A stretch of DNA of 64,000 bases from SLRI01 sp964393275 (GCA_964393275.1 CAYMTA010000006.1:56032-120031); one strand, 5' to 3'; shown: positions 24,350 through 32,163, numbered from the stretch's first letter. Numbers and translations: made by a program. The notes: a model not told the origin generated them from the sequence alone.

Positions 24350-24835
24350 ATGCCGTTGCTGGGTACCAAAAAGTCATTTTCAGACAAAATTGATGATATT
24401 AGGATCAAACATTGGAGAATCTACAGACCAAAATTTCTTATTTTATTATGCGTATATTCTGCATCTGTTGTCATATTCGTTGTAGGCATTCTCGTTAGCA
24501 GAGATGATTTACTAGGTGGAGTCTGGTGGGGGCGGTTGTTGTGGTCAATAGGAGGCATACTTATTTGTTGCATGCCTTTTTGGATATTTTCGTTGGGCAA
24601 TAGGGATGATAGAGTCTATTTCTTACGTTGCATAGAAGCTGCAAATGACGAGTGCGAGTTATCAATGGCCGGCTTTGATAAGTACAAAAAAATTGAGGAC
24701 CTTATTTTTTCGAAGATGATTTATGGTAATTTAACAGATTTGGCATGTAATAAAAAGATCAGAGAGTTGCATCGAAAATTCGATTTGAGAAAAATTGCTG
24801 ATGAAGTTGAAGACTATGAGTCTGCGTTGCGCTAA
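24350..24835 (+). CDS. AT-rich two-helix membrane protein, unknown function
   Basis: I do not recognise this 161-residue protein. Two hydrophobic segments (about 28-52, PKFLILLCVYSASVVIFVVG; about 62-85, WGRLLWSIGGILICCMPFWI) are followed by a charged soluble tail of about 75 residues. ATG 24350 has GGAGA 7 bases upstream. Its base composition is much poorer in GC than the backbone, so it was acquired. It converges with the secreted-protein gene at 24947. It could be an accessory, immunity or prophage-type membrane protein; nothing in the sequence decides. Confidence 0.65.
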   Translation: MPLLGTKKSFSDKIDDIRIKHWRIYRPKFLILLCVYSASVVIFVVGILVSRDDLLGGVWWGRLLWSIGGILICCMPFWIFSLGNRDDRVYFLRCIEAANDECELSMAGFDKYKKIEDLIFSKMIYGNLTDLACNKKIRELHRKFDLRKIADEVEDYESALR

Positions 24836-24911
24836 GCCGCTATTCCTTAAGGCTAATATCTTCTGTCGCGTGTTAAGAAGGAATGCGTCTCATAAGCGCG
24901 AGGCAATCGTC

Positions 24912-24933
24912 AAAAAGGTAGGTGTCCACCTAG
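24912..24933 (-). terminator. Short terminator-like hairpin after the secreted-protein gene
   Basis: On the minus strand CTAGGTGGACACCTA forms a five-base stem with a GGAC loop, followed by CCTTTTTG. It lies 14 bases past the stop at 24947. The stem is short, so this is a modest call. Confidence 0.4.
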
Positions 24934-24946
24934 CTCTAATGTGCGA

Positions 24947-25372
24947 TCAGTCTAATCGATGACATTCCTGCTCCCAAGGGCTGAGGATCATTTCGTAAAG
25001 ATCAATATAGCCACCCATAGAGTTCCACCTAAAGCGAGATCTAGAATAATCTATATCAATCACGTGGACCGGTGATTCAAAGCTGCTCTGATCAAAATCT
25101 ACGACAATCATAGCAACAATCCTTAAACCATCGGCCGAACGCCAAACAATCGTCCATTGTCCAAGCGGTGGATGGTATTTATTCATGTCAACGGGCTCGA
25201 TCAAAAGAAATTTCCCTGAGTGGATCTGAAGAAGATCGCAAACTGAGCGTTCCTGCTTAAGATTATGTTCAGAAATTGTGTACAGTTCGCATCGCATCTC
25301 CTGCGCGAACAAGAGATCCGATGGCCAGAAACACAAAATAAAAAATAAAACTATAAAAATATGTGCAATCAT
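24947..25372 (-). CDS. Small exported protein, unknown function
   Basis: This 141-residue protein has a clear Sec signal peptide (MIAHIFIVLFFILCFWPSDL then LFA-QEM, cleavage near residue 23). The mature part is about 118 residues, with four cysteines (two early, CELYTISEHN and CDLLQ; one near the end, QECHRLD) and aromatic-rich strands. No family is recognised. It is AT-rich. The 61 bp just upstream of its start codon are duplicated 135 bp away, so its 5' region has been copied with the repeat block. Confidence 0.65.
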   Translation of the reverse strand: MIAHIFIVLFFILCFWPSDLLFAQEMRCELYTISEHNLKQERSVCDLLQIHSGKFLLIEPVDMNKYHPPLGQWTIVWRSADGLRIVAMIVVDFDQSSFESPVHVIDIDYSRSRFRWNSMGGYIDLYEMILSPWEQECHRLD

Positions 25373-25600
25373 AATTGTACTCCGAAATCAGCAAGTTTGC
25401 CTATTTGGGACTCTCGGGGACACCTCCCTTTTTAACCATTCCCCCCTTGACTCTCGGGGACACCTCCCTTTTTAACCATTCGACGACTCTCGGGGACACC
25501 TCCCTTTAATTGTACTCCGAAATCAGCAAGTTTGCCTATTTGGGACTCTCGGGGACACCTCCCTTTTGGACTCTCGGGGACACCTCCCTTTTTAACCATT
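25372..25600. repeat. Direct-repeat cluster: five copies of a 23-32-bp unit within a 61-bp duplication
   Basis: The unit starts GACTCTCGGGGACACCTCCC and in full copies continues TTTTTAACCATT. Copies lie at 25409-25440, 25449-25480, 25485-25507 (short), 25544-25567 (short) and 25569-25600. In addition a 61-bp segment (25372-25432) is repeated exactly at 25507-25567. No gene is seen. The unit is one end of the MITE/REP-like element that follows. Confidence 0.85.
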
Positions 25601-25659
25601 CCCACCTCTGATGGAAGGCCACCCTCGCCGGCGCGCATGGATAAAAAGGGAGTGTCCCC
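25576..25659. repeat. MITE/REP-like element, copy 2
   Basis: An 84-bp element with inverted ends GGGGACACCTCCCTTTTTA and TAAAAAGGGAGTGTCCCC, and an inside matching copy 1 at 23482-23564 (CTGATGGAAGGCCACC...GGCGCGCATGG). Its left end is the amplified unit of the preceding cluster. No transposase is present nearby. Confidence 0.75.
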
Positions 25660-25988
25660 GGTCCATTCCAACGTCCTCTTCTACTGTTGTTGTGGACTCG
25701 TTGATCATACCGAGACCGCGAACTGCGTCAATCTGATCGGCCTTCCTTTTTCGGACCTCCGCCAAGTCGAACGCCGCCTGCAGCCGCAGCCACATCTCTG
25801 CCATGCTGCCGAAGGTCTTGGCCAGACACAGGGGCATTTCGGGTGAGATGCCGCCGCGCTCGTTGACGAGGTGGTCGACGGTCTGAGGGGTGACGGCCGA
25901 GGGCTTCGGCGGCTTCGCCGATGGTCAGGCCCCGGGCCTCGATGCAGCTCTGGCGGGCGATGCGGCCGGGCTGTGGCGGGTTCTTCAT
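25592..25988 (-). pseudogene. HigA-type antitoxin broken by a single-base frameshift
   Basis: From ATG 25988 the frame reads MKNPPQPGRIARQSCIEARG then LTIGEAAEALG, the HigA opening. One extra base near 25895 (GGCCGTCACC where GGCGTCACC would keep frame) shifts it. The next frame continues VTPQTVDHLVNERGGISPEM then PLCLAKTFGSMAEMWLRLQA AFDLAEVRKR, the rest of a HigA HTH antitoxin. The 3' end runs into the repeat element at 25576-25659. No HigB toxin is visible upstream (25989-26100). A sequencing error is possible but would still leave an orphan antitoxin. Confidence 0.75.
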
Positions 25989-26154
25989 GGGGCCTCGGGC
26001 TTCAGTCCTCGCGCGATGCAGGGCATGACGGACGTCCCTTGTCCGCCAAGAAAGTGATGCTCATCGAGGCTCGGCTTGCCGGCATCACGAGCGCTTATGA
26101 CAGCCACGCTGCGCCCGCCGCAAAGTCCCCGGGTCGGCGCCCCTTTCGGCCTCG

Positions 26155-26314
26155 ACGCTCGGGTTGTTGCATCTGGCGCAACATTTCCGCTCGGGTTGGT
26201 GCGTCGGATGCAACATCGTCGCCCGGGTTGTTGCATCGGATGCATCATAAGCAATCGTGATGTTGCATCCGATGCAACATTTGCCCGAAGCGGTTGCATC
26301 TCCCGCAACATCTG
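26155..26314. repeat. Array of five phased palindromes, unit about 32 bp
   Basis: Five imperfect tandem units carry a 19-20-bp palindrome of the form TGTTGCATC-S-GATGCAACA. They lie at 26165-26183, 26196-26215, 26229-26247, 26261-26279 (perfect) and 26292-26310. Start-to-start spacings are 31, 33, 32 and 31 bp, three helical turns, so bound proteins would line up on one DNA face. No gene is seen across 25989-26659. Confidence 0.8.
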
Positions 26315-26316
26315 AA

Positions 26317-26411
26317 GACGAACGAACCCGGGAAATGACGAACGAACCCGCCGCAGGGGCGGTCGAACCCGGGGAATCGACGAACGAACCCAAGCCGTGA
26401 CGAACGAACCC
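26317..26411. repeat. Iteron-like array, 13-mer GACGAACGAACCC
   Basis: Exact 13-mers lie at 26317-26329, 26337-26349, 26379-26391 and 26399-26411. A degenerate copy (GGTCGAACCC) sits near 26361, filling the middle slot. Spacing is 20-21 bp, two helical turns, the layout of plasmid replication iterons. It directly follows the palindrome array. Confidence 0.8.
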
Positions 26412-26659
26412 AATGCCCCTTAAGTGCCTACAATAACGGGCTTTTCGGCCCTTCCCGCCATTCTGTCGCGATCCGCGACCCCGGCACGACCCGGATTGCC
26501 GAACGACCCCGACCCGCGCTTGCGTTCCAGGCCGATATAGGCTATATATCCTATGTCGTTGGACTGTGGGCCGCCCCGGTCAGGCCGGTTCGCGCCAACA
26601 ACCAGTGGGTGCGGGGAGGATCACCCTCGCCGCATGGAGTATGAGGGCCACCAGCCTTT
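26412..26659. other. Non-coding stretch with an AT-rich inverted repeat
   Basis: No gene is recognised. It contains TCGCGATCCGCGA (26465-26477). It also has an imperfect inverted repeat, GATATAGG-CTATATAT-CCTATGTC (26533-26556), whose centre is the most AT-rich spot here and could be a promoter/operator. A copy of the 3'-end repeat described at 27696-27729 lies at 26601-26628. Confidence 0.5.
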
Positions 26660-27493
26660 TCAACGCCCTCGTGCGTGTTCGGCGCGAACGATGACGGTGC
26701 TTTTCATGTCCGCCAATCGGGTCAGGAGCGCGAAGACGAAGAGCGCCGCCCCTGTCATTTCCAGACCCTCCTCGATCGTGACGGAGATCTCGTAGATCAC
26801 CGTTGCGATGTGCAGATTGCCGCCAATGATCTCAACCCCGGCTGCCCTGCCAGTGAGCACGAGCCCGACTGCCCCGCCAATGATCTCGACCCCGACGGCT
26901 CCGCAAACATAGACGGCGCCGGCGATGAGAAGCATGCGCCGCAGACGTGCCGGCATCGCCCGCAGAAAGGACGCCAGGAACAGGAGCGCAATGCCCAGCA
27001 CGATGAGTGCTACAAGAGTCCAAGCCGCGTGGGTTTTCCAGTCCTCCAGGACGTAACGCACGGGCATGTTGAGCAGCTCGTGCAGTTGCGCGGCCTCGTC
27101 GATCGACAGGTAGGCGAACCCGGCCGCGACGAGCCGCCAATGCCACGTCCATCGTCCTCTCGACAGGGTCTCCTCGCGCGCGATCCAGGCCGACAAGCCG
27201 GCGCACGCGAGGAGGACCAGCGCCGAGAAATAGGACGGCAGGTTGCCCTCGCCGTCGAGGTCGACGCGGAGGTAGAGCTGTCCGACCGTGTAGCTCGGGT
27301 GACCGAGGAAGTAGGGGACAACGCCGATGACGGCGTCCGCCAGCAAGAGGAACGCAATGACGCCAAGCAGGAACAACAGGGTTGTCCGCGGGTCGAGGAT
27401 AAAATCCGCCGGCGCCCGTTCGGCCCTGAGCGGATCAGGCAACCCTTCCACCGGCACCCCAACGATGCCGGCATCGTGTCGTTTTTTGGTCAT
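26660..27493 (-). CDS. Multi-pass membrane protein, unknown function
   Basis: The 277-residue protein has about six hydrophobic segments and a long polar loop between segments 1 and 2. The motif AGFAYLSIDEAAQLHELLNM, with acidic and histidine residues at a membrane border, is a feature I have seen in uncharacterised membrane proteins but cannot name. Near the C-terminus GVEIIGG occurs twice (GAVGVEIIGGAVGLVLTGRA then AGVEIIGGNLH), reflecting a 22-bp repeat 54 bp apart in the DNA. The start at 27493 is the first in frame. GC content is like the backbone. Confidence 0.65.
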   Translation of the reverse strand: MTKKRHDAGIVGVPVEGLPDPLRAERAPADFILDPRTTLLFLLGVIAFLLLADAVIGVVPYFLGHPSYTVGQLYLRVDLDGEGNLPSYFSALVLLACAGLSAWIAREETLSRGRWTWHWRLVAAGFAYLSIDEAAQLHELLNMPVRYVLEDWKTHAAWTLVALIVLGIALLFLASFLRAMPARLRRMLLIAGAVYVCGAVGVEIIGGAVGLVLTGRAAGVEIIGGNLHIATVIYEISVTIEEGLEMTGAALFVFALLTRLADMKSTVIVRAEHARGR

Positions 27494-27695
27494 CTGAAGC
27501 CTTCCGCGCTACCGAGCGACGGGCCGGCAGTCACGACACGATAATTTCCCCGACATGTGGCTGCCGAAGGTATTAGCCGGATGCAGCGCCTTTCAGGCAT
27601 TGGGGTCGCCCACCCCCATCAGGGGCAATCTGCCACCGATCAGCCAGTTTGGGCAAGATCAGACTCGAAGCAATGGCCCACTACGCCTTTAAGAC

Positions 27696-27729
27696 AACCG
27701 GTGGGTGCAGGGAGGATCATCCTCCCTGC
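27696..27729. repeat. 3'-end palindromic repeat after the EF-G-like gene
   Basis: GCAGGGAGGAT-C-ATCCTCCCTGC (27707-27729) is a perfect 11-bp-arm palindrome lying 18 bases beyond the minus-strand stop at 27748. The preceding ACCGGTGGGTGC and the left arm recur at 26601-26628, about 32 bases beyond the minus-strand stop at 26660, where the right arm is decayed. No T-run follows. It may end or protect the transcript. Confidence 0.65.
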
Positions 27730-27747
27730 GCTTCTTCTCTTGCCCGC

Positions 27748-29796
27748 TCAGGCCGCCGCGTCCTCTTTGGCCTGGGCGGCGATGCTTTCGGCGAGCTTGG
27801 GCGGCACCTCCTGGAGGTGGTCGTAGCTCCAGGTGAAGAAGCCGGTGCCCTGGCTGAGGGAGCGCAGCGTGACGATGAGGTCGTGGGTTTCGTTCTGGGG
27901 CAGGTGGACCTTGATCTCGTCCCAGCCGGGCCAGCCGATCTTGGCCTCGTAGCCGAGGATCTGGCCGCGTTTCTGGCTGACGAGCTGCAGCGCCTTGGCG
28001 GTGGCGTCGGAGGGGACGGAGACGGTGACGGTGAGGATGGGCTCGAGGAGGACCGGGTTGCAGGCGGGCAGGCCTTCCTTGAGCGCGATGGCCACGGCCA
28101 TCTTGAAGCTGAGCTCGTTGCTGTCGACGGTGTGGAACTGGCCGTCATTGAGGGTGACGCCGACGTCGACCACGGGGAATCCCAGGGGTCCCTTGGCCAT
28201 GAACTCCCGGGCCCCGGCCTCGACGGCCGGGATGTACTGCTTGGGCACCGAGCCGCCGACGACCTTGTTGGTGAAGGCGAAGCCCTCGCCGCGCGCGAGC
28301 GGGCGGATGTCGATCTTGACGTCGCCGAACTGGCCGTGGCCGCCGGACTGCTTCTTGTGGCGGCCGTGGGACGAGGTGCCCTTCTTGATGGTTTCCTTGT
28401 AGCCGGTCCGGGGCGTGTGGGGCTCGACCTCGACGTTGTACTTGCCCTTGAGCCGGTCGAGGGCGACCTTGAGGTGGATCTCGCCCTGGCCCCAGAGCAG
28501 GGTCTGGCGGTTCTCGGCGTCGTGCTCGAGGGCGAGGGACGGGTCCTCGTCGCAGAGCTTCTGGAAGGCGGCGGACAGCTTGACCTCGTCGTTGCGGTTG
28601 GCGGCGCGGACGGCGAAGGCGAACATCGGCTGGCTGGTCTCGAGCGCCGGCAGGGTCGCCGCCACCTCGCCGCCGCCGTCTCCCCCGGCCCCGGCATTGG
28701 TGAGAACGCTGCCGGGCCTGGCCTCGTCCATGCGGGCGAGCGCCACGATCTCGCCGGCGCCGGCCTCGCCCACGGCCTCCTGCTGGGCGCCGAAGAGGCG
28801 ATAGACGCCGCCGACGCGCATGCCGCCGAGCTGCATGCCGTCCTTGACCGACCCGCTCCAGACCCGGGCGAGCGATAGCTTGCCGGCATGCGGCTGGTGG
28901 TAGTTCTTGAGGATCTGGACGGTCGCGGGCCCGGCCGGATCGAGGCCGAGCGCCGCTGCCCGCTCGGCCGGCTCCGGGGCCTCGGCCACGAGCGCCTCGA
29001 GGAAGCGGCGGACCCCCATGTCCTTCTCGGCGACGCCCATGAAGACCGGCACCACCTGGTCGGCCTTGAGCGTCTTCTGCAGCTCCTTGAGGATCTCCTC
29101 GGTCGAGGGCTCCTGGTCCTCGAGCAGCTTCTCCATGAGGTCGTCGTCGAAGTCGGCCAGGGTCTCGAGCATCTCGGCTCGGGCCGCCTGCTCGCGCTCG
29201 AGGTAGTCCGGGGGCAGCTCGATGCGGTCGGAAGGGGCGCCGTCCTGGTAGGCATAGGCCTGCTCGGTCACGAGATCGATGTAGCCGACGAGCTCCTCGC
29301 CCCGGCCGATGGCGTACTGGTGCGGCACCACGGGCCGCGTGCTGACCTGGCGAAGGGCGTCGAGCAGGTCGCGGTAGCGGACCTCCGAGCGGTCCATCTT
29401 GTTGATGAAGACGACGTGCGGCAGCCCGGCCGCGTCCAGATGCTGGAGGAGCGGGGCAATGGCGCTCATGCGCTCGGCCACGGGCTCGACCACGACGACG
29501 GCGAGATCGATGCCGAGGAGGGCGGCCCGGGCCTCGGCCGCGAACTCGACCGAGCCCGGGCAGTCGAGGATGGTGAAGCGGTGCCCGGCATGGACGAAGG
29601 CGGCGGCGGTGATCTCGGTGCTCATCTGCCGGGCGCGGGCCTCGGGGCTCGGATCGCCGACCGTGCTGCCGTCGGCCACCCGGCCCTTGCGCGGCACGGC
29701 GCCGCTGACGAAGAGCAGGCTCTCGAGCAGCGTCGTCTTGCCGGACCCGGCCGGCCCGACCAAAGCGACGTTCCTGATCCTTGGTTCGGCTCCCAT
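27748..29796 (-). CDS. Elongation factor G-like GTPase (EF-G paralogue)
   Basis: This 682-residue translational GTPase has G1 GPAGSGKTTLLE (about 13-24), G3 DCPGSVEF and G4 NKMD. Later EF-G domains are visible (SGGHGQFGDVKIDIRPLARG, domain IV; LQLVSQKRGQILGYEAKIGW, domain V). G1 is atypical of true EF-G (AHIDAGKTT), and the message-contact loop is variant, so this is the FusA2-like class rather than the main factor; its role is not settled. ATG 29796 has GGAGG 6 bases away. It stands alone on its strand. Confidence 0.9.
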   Translation of the reverse strand: MGAEPRIRNVALVGPAGSGKTTLLESLLFVSGAVPRKGRVADGSTVGDPSPEARARQMSTEITAAAFVHAGHRFTILDCPGSVEFAAEARAALLGIDLAVVVVEPVAERMSAIAPLLQHLDAAGLPHVVFINKMDRSEVRYRDLLDALRQVSTRPVVPHQYAIGRGEELVGYIDLVTEQAYAYQDGAPSDRIELPPDYLEREQAARAEMLETLADFDDDLMEKLLEDQEPSTEEILKELQKTLKADQVVPVFMGVAEKDMGVRRFLEALVAEAPEPAERAAALGLDPAGPATVQILKNYHQPHAGKLSLARVWSGSVKDGMQLGGMRVGGVYRLFGAQQEAVGEAGAGEIVALARMDEARPGSVLTNAGAGGDGGGEVAATLPALETSQPMFAFAVRAANRNDEVKLSAAFQKLCDEDPSLALEHDAENRQTLLWGQGEIHLKVALDRLKGKYNVEVEPHTPRTGYKETIKKGTSSHGRHKKQSGGHGQFGDVKIDIRPLARGEGFAFTNKVVGGSVPKQYIPAVEAGAREFMAKGPLGFPVVDVGVTLNDGQFHTVDSNELSFKMAVAIALKEGLPACNPVLLEPILTVTVSVPSDATAKALQLVSQKRGQILGYEAKIGWPGWDEIKVHLPQNETHDLIVTLRSLSQGTGFFTWSYDHLQEVPPKLAESIAAQAKEDAAA

Positions 29797-30100
29797 TCCT
29801 GCCTCCCTCTGCATCACCCCGCTCCGGAGCGGCCCTGCCGGGCCGGGCCTTCCCTTGGCCGGGCCCTCCCTTGGCCGAGCAGTGTGGCGGTGTGGCGGTT
29901 GAAGGCAACCGAAAAAGCGGGCCGGCCGCGCGGCCGCCCCGGGCCGTCCGATAGTGCCGCTGTCGGGACTGCCGGGGCGTCCTCGAGGATTGCGTCCGCA
30001 CCCGGTTTCGGGGAGACTGGCTCGAAAGGCCGTGATGTTCCGCCGGGCAGGGTCGGGCCCAGAGGCGCGGGACACGGAATCGGCCGGTGGGGAGCGGAAC
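29797..30100. other. Divergent intergenic region
   Basis: About 300 bases separate the EF-G-like gene (minus) from the anti-sigma-like gene (plus). It contains short direct repeats (CCCTTGGCCGGGCC / CCCTTGGCCGAGC near 29850-29880 and GTGTGGCGGT twice near 29881-29900). No gene or convincing promoter was placed. Confidence 0.4.
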
Positions 30101-30967
30101 ATGCACTGCTCTGACCTGGAGGGCTATCTCGAGGCCTGCCTCGACGGGCAGCTCGGCGAGGCGCGGCGCGACGCGCTCCGTCGGCATCTGGCGCTGTGCC
30201 GGCCATGCTGCGAGCGGGTGGAGGGCCTGCGCCTGTTCGAGGCCGATCTGCAGCGCCGCCTGCGCGCCATGCAGCACGAGGTCTCGCTCTGGGCGCCGCT
30301 CGGGCTCGAGATGACGACCGAGCCGCTGCCCAGCTCGGCGCCGATCCTGTTTCGACCGGTATCGGTCGAGGGCCGTGGGGTGGCGCCTCGGCCGGCCCGC
30401 GCCGGGCAGCATCGGCTGCGGATGGGGCTGCGGCTGGCGCGGCAGCGGCCGGTGGCCGCCGGCCATCCGGCCCGGCGTCCGGCGTGGCGGCTTGTGCAGC
30501 GCCTCGCCGGTGCCGCCATGATCGCCGCCGCCATCGGTGCCCTTGTCGATCTGGCGACCGGCTGGCTCGGTGGCAGCCGCAACGTCGCGCTCTATCGGTC
30601 CTATGTGGCGGGCGAGCTCGCCCTCGATCTGCGCACCGGCGTGTCCGAGGAGCTGGCCTCCTGGCTGGACCACGAGCTCGGCGGGCCGGTCGACCTGCCC
30701 GGGCTCGAGGGCACCTTCGAGCTCATCGGCGGCAGCGCCGGGCTGCCGGGCGGGGCCGAGGGTGCCGCCGTTGTCTACGCCGCCGGAGGCGTGCCCGTGC
30801 TCCTGGTCATCGAGCCGGGCGGCGCCGGGCCGGCCGACACCGCCGCCCAGCCGGCGGTCGCGGTCGAGGACGGGCTGACCCTGCTCGACTGGCACGAGGG
30901 CGAGCTCGCCTACTCGCTGGTCAGCGCCTTGCCGCCCGAGAAGCTGGCGCTTCTCGCGGCACCCTGA
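30101..30967 (+). CDS. Membrane-anchored zinc-finger anti-sigma-like protein
   Basis: The 288-residue protein starts with an anti-sigma zinc finger: H29, C33 and C36 in RRHLALCRPCC (HxxxCxxC). A polar linker follows, then one membrane helix (about 135-155, LAGAAMIAAAIGALVDLATG), then a periplasmic domain of about 130 residues. This is the layout of transmembrane anti-sigma factors. No sigma-factor gene is adjacent, so its partner is elsewhere or lost. GGGGAG precedes the ATG. The 3' end overlaps rmuC on the other strand by 58 bases. Confidence 0.75.
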   Translation: MHCSDLEGYLEACLDGQLGEARRDALRRHLALCRPCCERVEGLRLFEADLQRRLRAMQHEVSLWAPLGLEMTTEPLPSSAPILFRPVSVEGRGVAPRPARAGQHRLRMGLRLARQRPVAAGHPARRPAWRLVQRLAGAAMIAAAIGALVDLATGWLGGSRNVALYRSYVAGELALDLRTGVSEELASWLDHELGGPVDLPGLEGTFELIGGSAGLPGGAEGAAVVYAAGGVPVLLVIEPGGAGPADTAAQPAVAVEDGLTLLDWHEGELAYSLVSALPPEKLALLAAP

Positions 30968-32163
30968 GCGCCGGGCAGCGGCTCCGCGTCCGCCTCGGCC
31001 GGGCCGCCGTCGAGCACCGCCTCCACGGTCGCCATGGCCCGGTCGACCGTCGCCCGGCGCAGGCCGTAGAGCTTGCGCAGCTCGTCGAGCGTGTCCTCGA
31101 GCCGCCGCTCGACGCGCTGGGCGCGCTCGGCGTAGCGGGTCCAGGCGAGGCGAAAGCCGGTGATCGCCCGGGCCAGCTCCTGGCCGGCCCGGGCCAGCAC
31201 CGCTTCGCCGCCCTGGAGGCGCAGCGCGGCGAGCAGGGCATGGAGCGTGCTCGGGCCGACCAGCGCCACGCGCTGCCGCGCGGCGCTCTCGATGGCGTCC
31301 GGGGCGAGGTCGAGGATCGCGGTGAGCAGGGTGTCGGACGGCACGAAGAGCAGCGAGAAATCATGCGTGCCGAGCTCGGGCGCCGCATAGCCGCGTGACG
31401 CCACGGCTGCCACATGCTGGCGGACGTCCTTCGTGAACTGCGCCTCGAGCCGCGCCTGCGTCTCCTCGTCCGTGGCCTCGATGGCGCGGCGCCAGTTGTC
31501 GAGCGGGAACTTGACGTCCATGGCGAGGCGGCGGCCGTCGCCGAGGGTGAGCAGGAAGTCGGGCCGGCGCTCGGCGTCGAGGGCGGCCTGGCGCAGGTAG
31601 TGGATGCCGGGCACGAGGCCCATCGCCTTCATCACGTCCTCGGCCAGGCGCTCGCCGAGCTGGCCGCGCAGCCGGGCGCCGCTCAGGCTGCGGGCGAGGT
31701 GCTTCGTGGTCCGGCCGAGCTCGACGGCGCTCTCGCCGGCGATCCGCAGCTGCGTGGCGAGCGCCTGGAACTTGCCGGTGCGGTCGCGCTCGAGCTCGCG
31801 GATCAGGCCCTGGGTGCGCTCGAGCTGGGCCAGCATGGTGGCGAGCCGGGCCGCCAGCTCGCTCCGCTCCGCCTCCAGCGTCTGGCCCAGGGCGCGGCGC
31901 TCGCCGGCGAGCTGGGTCTGGGCAAGGCGCAGCATATCGTCGCGGGTGCCGCCCGCCAGCTCGCGGCCGATGTCGTGGAAGGCGAGCTTGACCCCGTCGA
32001 GCAGGGCATCGGTCTCGGCCTCATGGCGGCGCTGCGCCTCGCCCATCACGTTCATCAGCCGCCGCGCCTGGCCGCGCCCGAGGAGGGCGGCCGTGGCGAT
32101 GCCGAGGACGAGGCCCAGGAGGAAAGCCGCGAGCAGCCAGGGCCAGAATTCTGGATCGGTCAT
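30910..32163 (-). CDS. rmuC: DNA recombination protein RmuC
   Basis: RmuC limits inversions at short inverted repeats and carries a nuclease-like fold. Of its 417 residues, an N-terminal membrane helix (7-29) is followed by a long coiled coil (about 40-150). Then comes the RmuC domain with GQLGERLAEDVMKAMGLVPG, RPDFLLTLGDGRRLAMDVKF PLDNWRRA and LLFVPSD. The PDF...DVKFP set corresponds to the restriction-endonuclease-like core. The 3' end overlaps the anti-sigma-like gene. Confidence 0.93.
   Translation of the reverse strand: MTDPEFWPWLLAAFLLGLVLGIATAALLGRGQARRLMNVMGEAQRRHEAETDALLDGVKLAFHDIGRELAGGTRDDMLRLAQTQLAGERRALGQTLEAERSELAARLATMLAQLERTQGLIRELERDRTGKFQALATQLRIAGESAVELGRTTKHLARSLSGARLRGQLGERLAEDVMKAMGLVPGIHYLRQAALDAERRPDFLLTLGDGRRLAMDVKFPLDNWRRAIEATDEETQARLEAQFTKDVRQHVAAVASRGYAAPELGTHDFSLLFVPSDTLLTAILDLAPDAIESAARQRVALVGPSTLHALLAALRLQGGEAVLARAGQELARAITGFRLAWTRYAERAQRVERRLEDTLDELRKLYGLRRATVDRAMATVEAVLDGGPAEADAEPLPGAQGAARSASFSGGKALTSE

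Noticed and set aside
26155..26314. Possible CRISPR array
   Set aside because: Units are 31-33 bp, but the variable parts between palindromes are only 12-13 bp and resemble each other; repeats are imperfect and no cas gene is near. A protein-binding array fits better.
25985..26413. 142-codon minus-strand frame as a possible HigB toxin upstream of the HigA relic
   Set aside because: It consists mainly of the translated repeat arrays and does not resemble HigB/RelE toxins.
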